From assembly GCF_042679565.1 (NCBI RefSeq), contig NZ_JBHTMY010000003.1, forward strand, positions 124,001 to 188,000: 64,000 nt of DNA, written 5' to 3'. Position 1 is the stretch's first letter; the number at the start of each line of letters is the position of its first letter. The DNA comes from Namhaeicola litoreus (GTDB lineage Bacteria > Bacteroidota > Bacteroidia > Flavobacteriales > Flavobacteriaceae). The notes under the pieces were generated by a model that worked only from the letters and a program-made list of their open reading frames with translations, made no database searches and was not told where the DNA came from. Below, piece by piece: positions 51,255 to 60,230 of this stretch. The position numbers were made by a program, and so were the translations under genes.

Positions 51255-52367
51255 ATGGGGGCAAATAAAAGAATTCTTTCTGTGGATATTTTCCGCGGGA
51301 TTACCATCGCTGCAATGATATTAGTCAACACTCCGGGAACCTGGAGCCACGTATACGCACCTTTATTGCACGCGGATTGGCACGGACTTACACCAACTGA
51401 TTTAATTTTTCCTTTTTTCTTGTTTATTGTAGGTATGTCAATCACTTTTGCCTATAGTTCTAAAAAAGAAGGAGGTATCACATCTGATGTGTACAAGAAA
51501 ATTATTTCCCGCACTTTAAAGTTGATTTTCTTAGGACTTTTTCTTTCTGCATTTACGGTACATTTTCCTTTTTTTAAAGATCTATCAACGGTTAGAATTC
51601 CGGGAGTGCTTCAGAGAATTGGTGTCGTTTTCTTTATTGCATCTCTTTTATTTATCAAGTTTAATTGGAAAGTTTTATTAGGAATTTTTGTGTCGATATT
51701 AATTATTTATTGGTTATTGCTTACACAGATTCCTATTAACGGAGTAGCACCTTTACTCACGGTAGATTCAAATTTACCAGCAGTTATTGATTTAAAGATT
51801 TTAACTTCTAACCACACATGGAAAACCAATTATGATCCGGAAGGTATTTTGAGCACATTACCCGCAATTGCAACAAGTATTTTTGGTATGTTTTTAGGGA
51901 TGATTCTGTTGAATAAAAATTCTCAACCAAATCAAAAATTAAAGCAAATCATTTCAATTGGTATTTTGGCACTTGTCATCGGCTATGCGTGGGGCACGAT
52001 TTTTCCAATCAACAAAGCGCTATGGACAAGTAGTTTTGTACTTGTAACAGGAGGTTGGGCTTGTATCGTTTATGGGATTATTTATTACTTCGCTGATATA
52101 CTTGGGTATGAGAATTGGGGTAAACCAGCCATCATATTCGGGTCAAATGCCATTACAGTTTATTTTTTATCCAGCTTTATAAGCAAATGTTTTGGGATGA
52201 TTCATTTGCCAAATGGAAAATCGATACACGGATTTTTATATGATACTTTATCTTCTGTCATTACAATACCAAAATTGAGTTCGTTGATTTACGCTGTAAT
52301 TGTTATTCTTTTCTATTACGGCATAGCTTATGTTTTATATAAAAAGAAGATATTTATTAAGGTTTAA
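51255..52367 (+). CDS. Heparan-alpha-glucosaminide N-acetyltransferase-like membrane protein
   Basis: A 370-residue membrane protein of the DUF1624/DUF5009 (HGSNAT, NagX-like) group with about ten helices. The conserved beginning RILSVDIFRGITIAAMILVN is followed by HADWHGLTPTDLIFPFFLFIVG, whose His (in HADWHG) and Asp-Leu-Ile-Phe-Pro-Phe-Phe motif are family hallmarks. HGSNAT carries acetyl groups across membranes to glucosamine; bacterial relatives probably acylate sugars in the envelope. Substrate unknown. It is followed closely by recR, which has its own promoter box. Confidence 0.85.
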   Translation: MGANKRILSVDIFRGITIAAMILVNTPGTWSHVYAPLLHADWHGLTPTDLIFPFFLFIVGMSITFAYSSKKEGGITSDVYKKIISRTLKLIFLGLFLSAFTVHFPFFKDLSTVRIPGVLQRIGVVFFIASLLFIKFNWKVLLGIFVSILIIYWLLLTQIPINGVAPLLTVDSNLPAVIDLKILTSNHTWKTNYDPEGILSTLPAIATSIFGMFLGMILLNKNSQPNQKLKQIISIGILALVIGYAWGTIFPINKALWTSSFVLVTGGWACIVYGIIYYFADILGYENWGKPAIIFGSNAITVYFLSSFISKCFGMIHLPNGKSIHGFLYDTLSSVITIPKLSSLIYAVIVILFYYGIAYVLYKKKIFIKV

Positions 52368-52372
52368 AAATG

Positions 52373-52380
52373 TAATTTTG
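52373..52380 (+). promoter_or_regulatory. Promoter -7 box four bases before the recR ATG
   Basis: TAATTTTG, exact TAnnTTTG, then CGGC and the ATG at 52385. It starts six bases after the previous stop. Predicted transcript begins at the start codon. Confidence 0.6.
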
Positions 52381-52384
52381 CGGC

Positions 52385-53008
52385 ATGGAATTTTCTTCGA
52401 AATTATTGCAAAATGCCGTGAATGAAATGGCTCAATTGCCAGGAGTTGGTAAGAGAACCGCTTTGAGATTGGTTTTACATTTATTAAAAAGACCTAAGAA
52501 TCAGACGGAAGAATTTGCAAAAGCCATTACTCAATTTAGAGAGAATATTAAGCTTTGTAAAAATTGCCATAATATTTCAGATGTTGATCTATGTGAAATC
52601 TGTTCCAATCACAAGAGACAAACTGAAATTATATGTGTGGTCGAAGATATTAGAGATGTTATGGCAATTGAAAACACCTCCCAATTTCTAGGGCATTACC
52701 ATGTTCTGGGAGGTAAAATTTCACCGATGGAAGGAATTGGGCCCCATCAACTTACCATTGAAAGTCTGGTTGATAAAGTGAAGGCCGGAAAGGTGGAAGA
52801 AATTATTTTTGCCCTAAGTTCTACCATGGAAGGAGATACAACCAATTTTTATATCTATAGGAAATTAAAGGATTTTCCGATAAGAATGTCGGCAATAGCA
52901 AGAGGAATATCTGTAGGGGGAGAATTAGAATACGCCGATGAAATTACGCTGGGAAGGAGCATTATCAATCGGGTTCCTTTTGAACAAAGTATTAAAAACA
53001 CACATTGA
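52385..53008 (+). CDS. recR: Recombination mediator protein RecR
   Basis: RecR loads RecA on gapped DNA with RecO and RecF. The 207-residue protein has the helix-hairpin-helix MAQLPGVGKRTALRLVLHLL (about residues 15-34), a four-Cys zinc finger CKNCHNISDVDLCEIC (about 58-73), a Toprim domain starting IICVVEDIRDVMAIENT, and the GEGDxT-like MEGDTTNFYIYRKL, then ARGISVGGELEYADEITLG. All expected blocks are present. It is followed after six bases by a small exported protein and then a glycosyltransferase, which likely share its transcript. Confidence 0.96.
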   Translation: MEFSSKLLQNAVNEMAQLPGVGKRTALRLVLHLLKRPKNQTEEFAKAITQFRENIKLCKNCHNISDVDLCEICSNHKRQTEIICVVEDIRDVMAIENTSQFLGHYHVLGGKISPMEGIGPHQLTIESLVDKVKAGKVEEIIFALSSTMEGDTTNFYIYRKLKDFPIRMSAIARGISVGGELEYADEITLGRSIINRVPFEQSIKNTH

Positions 53009-53014
53009 TTTTCT

Positions 53015-53422
53015 ATGAAAAATATTTTTTTCGGTTTATTTTTATTAGCTTTCTGTTTCACCGTTTCAGCTCAAAGTAGTGAAAATGTGTACCTGTATTA
53101 TGGTGCTGAAAACGATGAAAAATGTATCATAAAAAATGAGGATGGTAGTTCTTCAGAAATGGATAGCTTTTTTAAGCTAGAAAATAAATCCAGTATTACC
53201 TTTTTTGTTTGTGGAGAACGCTTTTATTTGAAAAGAAACCAAAATAAATTAGAAATTCATCCTATTTCTGAAATAGAAGACCTCAGAGTCTTGGATATTC
53301 ATGAACTTAAACAAGAATGGAAAGCCTCTGGTTTAGGCAAACATGAAGCGTTTTCTAACATTTATTTGATACAAAAAGTCTCACCAGATCAAGTGGTATA
53401 TCATAAAGTGAAATGGCTTTAG
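53015..53422 (+). CDS. Uncharacterised exported protein
   Basis: A 135-residue protein with a clear signal peptide (MKNIFFGLFLLAFCFTVSA before QSSEN). I do not recognise the family. The mature part has two cysteines (Cys37-CIIKN and FFVCGERFYLKRN near residue 68) that could form a disulfide, a beta-rich middle, and YLIQKVSPDQVVYHKVKWL at the end. It sits six bases after recR and 38 before the glycosyltransferase. Soluble periplasmic or surface location is likely. Confidence 0.72.
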   Translation: MKNIFFGLFLLAFCFTVSAQSSENVYLYYGAENDEKCIIKNEDGSSSEMDSFFKLENKSSITFFVCGERFYLKRNQNKLEIHPISEIEDLRVLDIHELKQEWKASGLGKHEAFSNIYLIQKVSPDQVVYHKVKWL

Positions 53423-53460
53423 CAAAAATTTGCCATACCCGGATCGATAAACTGTAATTA

Positions 53461-54588
53461 TTGGATCTTTCAATTGTCATTGTTCATTTCCGAGTGAAAG
53501 AATTTTTATGGCTTTGTTTATCGAGCCTGCAAGAAGCATGTGCAAGTATCTCTTATGAAATTATTGTTGTCGATAATGCGTCTCAAGATGAAAGCCAGGA
53601 TTTTATTGTTGGTCATTTTAAGAATTTACACTGGATTCAAAACACAGAGAATTTAGGTTTTGCAAAGGCTAACAACCAAGGAGTTGACAAGGCAAAAGGT
53701 AAGTATGTACTAATATTAAATCCCGATACAGTTTTATCTAAAAAAAGTATTGAATCTTTCATCAGCTTTGCCTCAACAAAAAATAATTTTGGGGTAATCG
53801 GATTAAAAATGATAGATGGAGGCGGGCTGTATTTGCCTGAGAGTAAGAGAAATATTCCCACTCCGTTCATTGCATTGAAAAAGCTTTTAGGAAAGAATAA
53901 GGCGTATTATGCAGATGATTTAAACAATAAGGATGTGGGAGAAGTTGATGTTTTACCCGGTGCCTGTATGCTTTTGAAAAGATCAGTTTATGTTGATGTT
54001 GGCGGATTTAGTGAGGACTTTTTCATGTATGGTGAAGATATAGACCTGTGTTTTAGATTGTTAAAAGAGGGCTTTAAGAATTACTATTTCGGATACGGTA
54101 CTATGATTCATTTTAAAGGAGAAAGTACCAGAAAAGATGCTGTTTACTACAAAAATTTTTACGGCGCTCTTCAGATTTATTTTGAAAAACATTACAATAA
54201 TTATGCGGTTTTGAGACATTTAAACAAGTTCTTAGTGAAAAGTCTAATTGTTTCAAAAACATATAGAAAAAGTGGAAAGCTAAAAAGCACAAAAAAGGAG
54301 AATATTATTTATTTGGGTAACAGAAGTGAAAGATCCGAGCAGATAAGATCTACTTTATCACCAAAAAAATGGATTTATACGTTTGATATTGAAAAAGATT
54401 TGGGTGAATACGATACCCTTCTAATTGATCAAGATTATTTTGGTTTTGATCAGATCATTGACTTCTTTCAACAAAAAAAATTGCTTCACCTGAAAAAAAG
54501 AATCGTTCTAAAAGGGAAAAATATAGTTTTAGGTAGCGATGATTCTGATCAGCAAGGGGAGATTCTTATGATTCATCAATTAACTTAA
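53461..54588 (+). CDS. Glycosyltransferase family 2 protein
   Basis: A 375-residue GT-A enzyme. SIVIVHFRVKEFLWLCLSSL, IIVVDNASQDES and NLGFAKANNQGVDKAKGKYVLILNPDT give the nucleotide-sugar site with the metal-binding Asp of NPDT; the acceptor loop GEDIDLCFRLLKEGF (about residues 194-208) holds the catalytic Asp. This is the rhamnosyltransferase/WbbL-like group that builds envelope glycans. The start appears to be TTG at 53461 (reading (M)DLSIVIVHF): no ATG precedes the conserved N terminus. About 100 extra C-terminal residues do not match the catalytic domain. It overlaps the convergent next gene by nine bases. Confidence 0.87.
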   Translation: MDLSIVIVHFRVKEFLWLCLSSLQEACASISYEIIVVDNASQDESQDFIVGHFKNLHWIQNTENLGFAKANNQGVDKAKGKYVLILNPDTVLSKKSIESFISFASTKNNFGVIGLKMIDGGGLYLPESKRNIPTPFIALKKLLGKNKAYYADDLNNKDVGEVDVLPGACMLLKRSVYVDVGGFSEDFFMYGEDIDLCFRLLKEGFKNYYFGYGTMIHFKGESTRKDAVYYKNFYGALQIYFEKHYNNYAVLRHLNKFLVKSLIVSKTYRKSGKLKSTKKENIIYLGNRSERSEQIRSTLSPKKWIYTFDIEKDLGEYDTLLIDQDYFGFDQIIDFFQQKKLLHLKKRIVLKGKNIVLGSDDSDQQGEILMIHQLT

Positions 54589-55176
54589 ATCAGAAGAAAG
54601 ATATTCTTCTGAGGCTTTTTTTCCTTCCCTAAATGCTTCAATGTTTGATCGAATGATAGATTCTTTTTTATTAAGAAGAATTTTATAGATGGATTTAACC
54701 AAACCTGATTCTGAGATTGGGATAAGTTTTGATGCTGCACCTAATAAAACCAAGCCGCAAACCCTTTCATCACCATGCTCAGAGGCTATTTCTTGGGCCG
54801 TAATCATGATATGTCGATCATGGGATTTAATTTTCTTGTAAACATCAACTTTTTCTGGGTGATTCAATATATCTTCAAAAGCATTGGCATCTGTAATTAA
54901 CCAGCTATTTTCGTTGAGGCAATTCAAAGCGTTTTCACAATGAAGAGGAGCCGAAGTAATAAATATATCAACAATATTTCTTGCAGAAGGGTCTTGTAAA
55001 CCACTTTCATGATGAACGCTAATTGCTTTTAAACAAGAAATGATTTCATGATTGTCATCATACACATCAAATCTGTTGGTGTGCACTTTTTCGCTGGCCG
55101 CCGCGGCTTCTATGACACTTAGCATTGTTTTTGCACAATGTTTTGATAAACCAACGATGTGGATATTAGATTTCAT
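54580..55176 (-). CDS. Orphan 2-oxoacid:acceptor oxidoreductase gamma-like protein
   Basis: A 198-residue soluble protein. Its pattern recalls the gamma domain of pyruvate/indolepyruvate ferredoxin oxidoreductases: an N-terminal strand IHIVGLSKHCAKTMLSVIEAAAA in place of the GxGGQG loop, a NSWLITDANAF strand, and a C-terminal VLLGAASKLIPISESGL with LLNKKESIIRSNIEAFREG. The glycine-rich loop is lost, and no alpha or beta partner genes lie nearby, so ordinary oxidoreductase function is doubtful. Assignment is tentative and from recall of the fold's order of motifs. It is divergent from a short-chain dehydrogenase across a 289-base gap. Confidence 0.5.
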   Translation of the reverse strand: MKSNIHIVGLSKHCAKTMLSVIEAAAASEKVHTNRFDVYDDNHEIISCLKAISVHHESGLQDPSARNIVDIFITSAPLHCENALNCLNENSWLITDANAFEDILNHPEKVDVYKKIKSHDRHIMITAQEIASEHGDERVCGLVLLGAASKLIPISESGLVKSIYKILLNKKESIIRSNIEAFREGKKASEEYLSSDLS

Positions 55177-55424
55177 TTTGAGATTTCTAACTAATTAAGT
55201 TATTTTGGTCAGTGTTTCTTTGAAAGTTGCTCAACAAATGAAATTACCTATTGAAAAAACTTTTCATTTATCTGATCAAAAATATCAATCTCATTTGTTT
55301 AATTATATGATTTTTATCAGTCTACCAAAATTAGCGATCAATATGTAAGATAATTGTTCAAGAAAATTGAAATTCACAAAAAAAAGTTCTTTTTTTTAGA
55401 TAAAATGTTGGTAATTTTATTTTT

Positions 55425-55447
55425 CCTCATGCGAACAAATTATGAGG
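55425..55447. repeat. Inverted repeat upstream of the dehydrogenase gene
   Basis: CCTCAT (55425-55430) and ATGAGG (55442-55447) with an 11-base spacer, 18 bases before the ATG at 55466. It is the only ordered element I could see in the AT-rich gap 55177-55465. It could be an operator or a small mRNA hairpin; no terminator and no exact TAnnTTTG box were found in this gap. Confidence 0.4.
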
Positions 55448-55465
55448 GTATTAAATTAAATTTTT

Positions 55466-56224
55466 ATGACAAAGACAGTTTTTATTACAGGTGCCACATC
55501 AGGAATTGGTAAAGCTACGGCTGAAGTATTTGCACAAAATGGTTGGGATTTAATCATTGTAGGGAGAAGAGGCAAAAGATTATATGATTTACAAGACCAT
55601 CTGAGGAAAGCATATAAAAATGAAGTTGATGTGTTGAGTTTTGATGTAAGAAATTTGGCAGAAGTAAAAGAGAATTTAGAAAATATCAAAGATAAATTAG
55701 GACGTTTGGATGTACTGGTCAACAACGCAGGTTTAGCGGCAGGTTTTGATCGAATTCAGGATGGAAAGACAGAAGATTGGGACACGATGATAGACACAAA
55801 CATTAAAGGGCTCTTGTATATAACCAAGCAAATAGTGCCTTACTTTATTGAGAGGGGTAAAGGACAAATCATTAATATAGCCTCAACAGCTGCCAAGGTG
55901 GTCTATGAAAAAGGCAATGTATACTGTGCTACAAAATTTGCCGTAGATGCTTTGAGTAAATCCATGCGTATAGATTTATTACCCCATGGAATAAAAGTTA
56001 CACAGGTATCTCCAGGTGCAGCGGAAACCGAATTTTCGATGGTTCGCTTTAAGGGAGATAAAGATTTAGCGAAAAAAACTTATGAAGGGTATCAACCATT
56101 AACAGGAGTAGATGTGGCATCAGCTATTTATTACACAGCTACTTTGCCCGATCATGTTTGTATCAATGAACTGGAAATCACTGCTTTGGCACAGGCGAAT
56201 AGTACGCATGTATTTAGAAAATGA
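55466..56224 (+). CDS. Short-chain dehydrogenase/reductase (YdfG-like)
   Basis: A 252-residue NAD(P)-dependent SDR. The cofactor motif is FITGATSGIGKATAEVF (TGxxxGIG, residues 6-22), followed by IVGRRGKRL, whose Arg pair suits NADP. NNAG lies in VLVNNAGLAAG, the catalytic Ser in INIASTAAK and the Tyr-Lys pair in YCATKFAVD. VSPGAAETEF and the C-terminal VCINELEITALAQ fit the YdfG/3-hydroxy-acid dehydrogenase branch, which oxidises L-allo-threonine or serine. The ATG follows a repeat and an A/T leader. It meets hemJ tail to tail, three bases apart. Confidence 0.9.
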   Translation: MTKTVFITGATSGIGKATAEVFAQNGWDLIIVGRRGKRLYDLQDHLRKAYKNEVDVLSFDVRNLAEVKENLENIKDKLGRLDVLVNNAGLAAGFDRIQDGKTEDWDTMIDTNIKGLLYITKQIVPYFIERGKGQIINIASTAAKVVYEKGNVYCATKFAVDALSKSMRIDLLPHGIKVTQVSPGAAETEFSMVRFKGDKDLAKKTYEGYQPLTGVDVASAIYYTATLPDHVCINELEITALAQANSTHVFRK

Positions 56225-56227
56225 TGT

Positions 56228-56788
56228 TTACTTCTGATCAGATTTATCCCAACTATTTTTTGCTCGAATATTTTTGTATAACTTAATTCCCGCCATTAGG
56301 ATAAAAGATAGTCCCAGTATGCCCACTACTCCGTAAATCCAACTAACGGCACTTTTTAGTACGACTAAAAAGACACAAGCAAAAAGAATGATGGTAGCCA
56401 CTTCATTCCAAATTCTCAATTTGTTGCCACTCATTTTAAGCTCATCTTTTTCCATTTGATTGAGCATAACTTGACAAGAATAATGATAGGCATAAAGGGC
56501 GGCTACAAAACCCAATTTCACCAACATCCAATTCTGCGTGAGCCAAGTGGGATTTAAAACCAACAACCAAACAGCAAAAATAGTTGAAAGTACTGCAGAA
56601 GGCCAGGTTATGATATACCAAAGTCTTTTGCTCATTAAAAAATATTGATCTTTTAGAATTTGCTGTTCGGGTTGTGGCTTATCATCAGATTCTTTAAAAT
56701 AAATAAACAATCTGATGATATAAAACAGACCTGCAAACCATGTGGTAATAAAGATTATATGCAATGCTTTCACGTAAAGGTATTCCAT
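56228..56788 (-). CDS. hemJ: HemJ-family protoporphyrinogen oxidase
   Basis: A 186-residue membrane protein of the HemJ (UPF0093/CopD-like) family. YVKALHIIFITTWFAGLFYIIR (residues 5-26) carries the conserved heme-ligand His10, and further hydrophobic helices lie at about 58-77, 86-104, 128-148 and 151-170; MLVKLGFVAALYAYHYSCQ supplies a second family motif. HemJ oxidises protoporphyrinogen IX to protoporphyrin IX. Its place six bases after hemH, which uses that product, supports the call over a copper-resistance role. Confidence 0.85.
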   Translation of the reverse strand: MEYLYVKALHIIFITTWFAGLFYIIRLFIYFKESDDKPQPEQQILKDQYFLMSKRLWYIITWPSAVLSTIFAVWLLVLNPTWLTQNWMLVKLGFVAALYAYHYSCQVMLNQMEKDELKMSGNKLRIWNEVATIILFACVFLVVLKSAVSWIYGVVGILGLSFILMAGIKLYKNIRAKNSWDKSDQK

Positions 56789-56794
56789 GATTCA

Positions 56795-57814
56795 CTATTT
56801 TTTCCAATCCAAAATCCAGTGTTTCACCACATCAACCCATCGATCGTCGTCATTCATACATTCAATATGCTTAAATTCAGTCCCACCTTCCTCTAAAAAC
56901 TCACTTTTACCCTCCATTGCAATTTCTTCAAGAGTTTCAAGGCAATCTGTGACAAATGATGGCGTAATCACTGCTAATTTTTTTACACCTTTTTCGGCAA
57001 GTGCTTTTAATTCAAAATCTGTGTAGGGTTTTAACCAAGGATCTCTTAATAACCTAGATTGAAAAGAGTTACTGTATTTCCCTTCCTCTAATTGCAAATT
57101 TTTTGCAATCTCTTTAGTTGTTTCAAAACATTGATGTCTATAGCAAGTTTCATGTGCTTTTGATTTTTTTTCGCAGCAAGTACCGTCTAGTTTACAGTGA
57201 TTTCCAGTTGTGTCACTCTTGTAAATATGTCGTTCTGGAATTCCGTGATAAGAAAATAAAATATGATCAAAATTATGGCCGTCTAACTGATCTTTAATTG
57301 ATGCAGACATGGCATTAATGTAATTTTTTTCATTGTAAAAAGCAGGTAAAACAGTAAGTTTTTTATTGGGATATTTTTCCTTCATCAATTCTTCTGTTTT
57401 TACCACGACCGTTTCAAAAGAAGACATGGCGTAATGAGGATATAGAGGAATTAATAATATTTCGTCTACTCCTTCTTCTTTTAAATGATGTAAAGCTTTT
57501 TCGATGGACATAGAGCCATATCTCATACCTAACGCCATGGGAATGTCTACTTTCCTTTTTAATTTATCGAAAAATCGTTGGGACAAGACAATAAGGGGGG
57601 ATCCTTCCTTCCACCAAATTTTTTGATATGCCGCGGAAGTTTTTTTAGGCCGAACATTTAGGATGATTCCTTTGACCAGAAATAACCTTTTTAAATAGGG
57701 CATGTCAATGACACGTTCATCCATCAAAAATTCTCCTAAATATTTCTTTACATCTCTTATGCTCGTTGAATCCGGTGAACCTAAATTCACTAATAATACG
57801 CCTTTTTTATTCAC
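56795..57814 (-). CDS. hemH: Ferrochelatase
   Basis: Ferrochelatase inserts iron into protoporphyrin IX. The 339-residue product starts GVLLVNLGSPDSTSIRDVKKYL and contains the catalytic FSYHGIPERH and a KLDGTCCEKKSKAHETCYRHQC stretch whose cysteines (several within 20 residues) may hold a [2Fe-2S] cluster in some bacteria. The end includes VITPSFVTDCLETLEEIAME with the conserved Glu residues. The start codon is GTG at 57814: the in-frame stop TAA three codons upstream excludes anything earlier. A TATCTTTG box precedes it by 23 bases. Confidence 0.94.
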   Translation of the reverse strand: MNKKGVLLVNLGSPDSTSIRDVKKYLGEFLMDERVIDMPYLKRLFLVKGIILNVRPKKTSAAYQKIWWKEGSPLIVLSQRFFDKLKRKVDIPMALGMRYGSMSIEKALHHLKEEGVDEILLIPLYPHYAMSSFETVVVKTEELMKEKYPNKKLTVLPAFYNEKNYINAMSASIKDQLDGHNFDHILFSYHGIPERHIYKSDTTGNHCKLDGTCCEKKSKAHETCYRHQCFETTKEIAKNLQLEEGKYSNSFQSRLLRDPWLKPYTDFELKALAEKGVKKLAVITPSFVTDCLETLEEIAMEGKSEFLEEGGTEFKHIECMNDDDRWVDVVKHWILDWKK

Positions 57815-57837
57815 GGTTTTTTATGTTATTTTGGTTA

Positions 57838-57845
57838 CAAAGATA
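57838..57845 (-). promoter_or_regulatory. Promoter -7 box of hemH-hemJ
   Basis: TATCTTTG on the minus strand, exact TAnnTTTG, 23 bases before the GTG start of hemH. No TTG at -33. Confidence 0.55.
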
Positions 57846-58015
57846 GATTTTTATATCGTTATTTTTTTATTTAATTCCTTGTAATTGTTGACTTTTATCA
57901 TGTTTTCTTTCGGTATTTTTTTTTTGAAATTCGACATCATAGGCGATTATATGTAGTAATTTAGCATTGTAATTAATTGATAATTAGGGTACATTCAAAA
58001 CCATTGAAAATCAGT

Positions 58016-58023
58016 TAATTTTG
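58016..58023 (+). promoter_or_regulatory. Promoter -7 box of the hemACDBLE operon
   Basis: TAATTTTG, exact TAnnTTTG, 30 bases before the ATG of hemA at 58054. It lies in the 239-base divergent region with hemH, so the two heme units have separate promoters on opposite strands. The in-frame TTG at 58021 is part of this box. Confidence 0.6.
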
Positions 58024-58053
58024 AGCAAAAAGTGCAGAATTTTAAATGAATTT

Positions 58054-59286
58054 ATGGATAGTTTTTTGAAAGGAAACAACTTTTATGCAATTGGTCTGAG
58101 CTACAAAAAGGCCGATGTTACCATTCGCAGTAAATTTAGCTTATCTAAAGAACAACAAACTTCTTTGTTGGAAGAGGCTAAAATTGCTGGGTTTAATGAT
58201 TTGATGGTCATCTCAACTTGCAACAGAACAGAAATTATTGGTTTTGCCAAGCACCCATATGAACTTATTTCACAGCTTTGTAAATATAGCGAAGGTACGG
58301 TTGATGAATTTGCGAAATACTCTTTTGTCTATAAGAATATGGAAGCCGCAGAGCATTTTATTTCTGTTGCAACTGGTCTAGATAGTCAGATACTTGGTGA
58401 CTATGAGATAGTCAACCAATTAAAAAGTGCCTATGACATAGCTAAAGGGGCAGGAACCATGAGTGCCTACATGGAACGATTGTATAATACAGCGCTACAG
58501 GCAAGTAAAGAAGTGAAGAACAAGACACAGCTTAGCAGCGGAACAACAACGGTTTCTTATGCGACCGTTCAATATATTAAAGAGCGCTCGAAAAAGTATC
58601 CGAATCCTAAGATACTTCTTTTTGGCTTAGGTGAGATTGGTGAGAATACTGCAAAAGGTTTAAAGAATCATTTGGAATACGCGTCGCTCACCGTAGTGAA
58701 CAGAACAATTGAAAAGTCTTATGTGCTCAGCAAAAGTTTAGGTGTTGATGTGGTTTCTGTGGATGACTTGGAAAATGAAATAAAAAAATCGGATGTAATC
58801 ATTGTTGCAACAGGCGCTCAAGGTCATACGGTTAAATCCTCCATGTTTGACCCTGATACAAAACAATTGATTATTGATTTGTCGATACCAAATAATGTCG
58901 ATGAAAAAGTGAGAGAGTTTTCAAACAAGCGGGTTGTTGATGTAGATAAATTGTCCGCAAAGACCAAATCTACCTTTGAAAACAGAAAACTTCAGATCCC
59001 AAAAGTATTAGAGATTATACAGAAATATAAAGATGAATTTTATAATTGGGTTTCTTTCAGAAAGAGTTCTCCAGCATTGAATTCGTTAAAAATATCTCTC
59101 GAAAATATTCAAAAGGATGCTATTGCAGTAAATCAGAAAAAATTTGAGCAATTCAGTCCTAGTGAAATAGAAGAAGTAACTACAACCATGATTAATAAGA
59201 TCATCTCAAAATTCGCCTCACATATGAGAGAACACAATGGACAGGCTGATTTGAGTATTCAGGTAATCGAGCAGGTTTTCAAATAA
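58054..59286 (+). CDS. hemA: Glutamyl-tRNA reductase
   Basis: HemA reduces glutamyl-tRNA to glutamate-1-semialdehyde, the first step of the C5 heme path. The 410-residue product has the catalytic TCNRTEI with Cys56, GLDSQILGDYEIVNQLKSAY-like next, the NADP loop LLFGLGEIGENTAKGL, and a C-terminal dimerisation helix bundle. The ATG at 58054 is preferred; the earlier TTG is part of the promoter box and adds residues outside the family alignment. It opens a hemA-hemC-hemD-hemB-hemL-hemE series. Confidence 0.96.
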   Translation: MDSFLKGNNFYAIGLSYKKADVTIRSKFSLSKEQQTSLLEEAKIAGFNDLMVISTCNRTEIIGFAKHPYELISQLCKYSEGTVDEFAKYSFVYKNMEAAEHFISVATGLDSQILGDYEIVNQLKSAYDIAKGAGTMSAYMERLYNTALQASKEVKNKTQLSSGTTTVSYATVQYIKERSKKYPNPKILLFGLGEIGENTAKGLKNHLEYASLTVVNRTIEKSYVLSKSLGVDVVSVDDLENEIKKSDVIIVATGAQGHTVKSSMFDPDTKQLIIDLSIPNNVDEKVREFSNKRVVDVDKLSAKTKSTFENRKLQIPKVLEIIQKYKDEFYNWVSFRKSSPALNSLKISLENIQKDAIAVNQKKFEQFSPSEIEEVTTTMINKIISKFASHMREHNGQADLSIQVIEQVFK

Positions 59287-59303
59287 TTTGCTCCACATAT
59301 TCC

Positions 59304-60227
59304 ATGAAAAAAATCGTTAGGATAGGAACAAGATCAAGTGAGTTAGCTTTATGGCAAGCGCATTTGGTTCAGCAAAATCTCTCTAAAATACAAATTACCT
59401 CAGAAATTGTTGAGGTGTCATCCAAGGGGGATGAAATTCTTGATAAGCCTCTGCACGAAATTGGAGGAATAGGTTTGTTTACCAAATCTTTAGATGAAGC
59501 ACTCTTGCAAGGTAAAATAGATATTGCCGTACATTCTATGAAAGATGTGCCTACGGATCTTCCGAAAGGAATTGTTCAGGTGGCAGTAATGAAAAGAGGG
59601 CCTGTTAAAGATATTCTGGTTTTTAATAACAAAAAAGATACTTCAGATTTAGAAAAAGTTTTGACCATTGCAACAGGTAGTTTAAGAAGAAAGGCCCAAT
59701 GGTTAAAAAAGTATCCTGAATACAAAGTAGTCGATTTAAGAGGGAATGTCAACACGCGTTTGCGGAAGTTATATGAGAGTAATTGGCAAGGTGCTGTTTT
59801 TGCGGAGGCAGGATTGACAAGAATAGATTTATTACCTAAAAATTTTGAAGTTTTAGATTGGATGATACCGGCACCGGCACAGGGAGCCGTTATGGTCGTC
59901 GCCCTTGATGGAGATATTAATTTTTTATCTGAAATGGCAAAATTGAATTGCGAAAAAACAGAGAAAGCTACCTATATAGAAAGGGCGTTTATGAAAACGC
60001 TTGAAGGAGGATGCACTGCGCCAATTGGGGCACATGCCAAAATTGAGGATGAAAACATAACTTTTGATGGTATTTTGATTGATTTGGACGGTAGTCAAAG
60101 TTTTGAAATACACGAAGAAGAGAAATTAGAAAATTGGGAAAATTTCGGGAAGAATTGTGCCTTGAAGTTATTAAATTCGGGAGGTTCTAACTTGATGAAG
60201 AAGATTAAATCTCAAATGTCTCACTAA
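59304..60227 (+). CDS. hemC: Porphobilinogen deaminase (hydroxymethylbilane synthase)
   Basis: HemC links four porphobilinogens into hydroxymethylbilane on a dipyrromethane cofactor. The 307-residue product has VRIGTRSSELALWQAHLVQ at the start, HSMKDVPTDLP, TGSLRRKAQWL, LRGNVNTRLRKL and EGGCTAPIGA, where Cys237 anchors the cofactor. The chain is of normal size. It begins 18 bases after hemA and three before hemD. Confidence 0.97.
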   Translation: MKKIVRIGTRSSELALWQAHLVQQNLSKIQITSEIVEVSSKGDEILDKPLHEIGGIGLFTKSLDEALLQGKIDIAVHSMKDVPTDLPKGIVQVAVMKRGPVKDILVFNNKKDTSDLEKVLTIATGSLRRKAQWLKKYPEYKVVDLRGNVNTRLRKLYESNWQGAVFAEAGLTRIDLLPKNFEVLDWMIPAPAQGAVMVVALDGDINFLSEMAKLNCEKTEKATYIERAFMKTLEGGCTAPIGAHAKIEDENITFDGILIDLDGSQSFEIHEEEKLENWENFGKNCALKLLNSGGSNLMKKIKSQMSH

Positions 60228-60230
60228 ATA

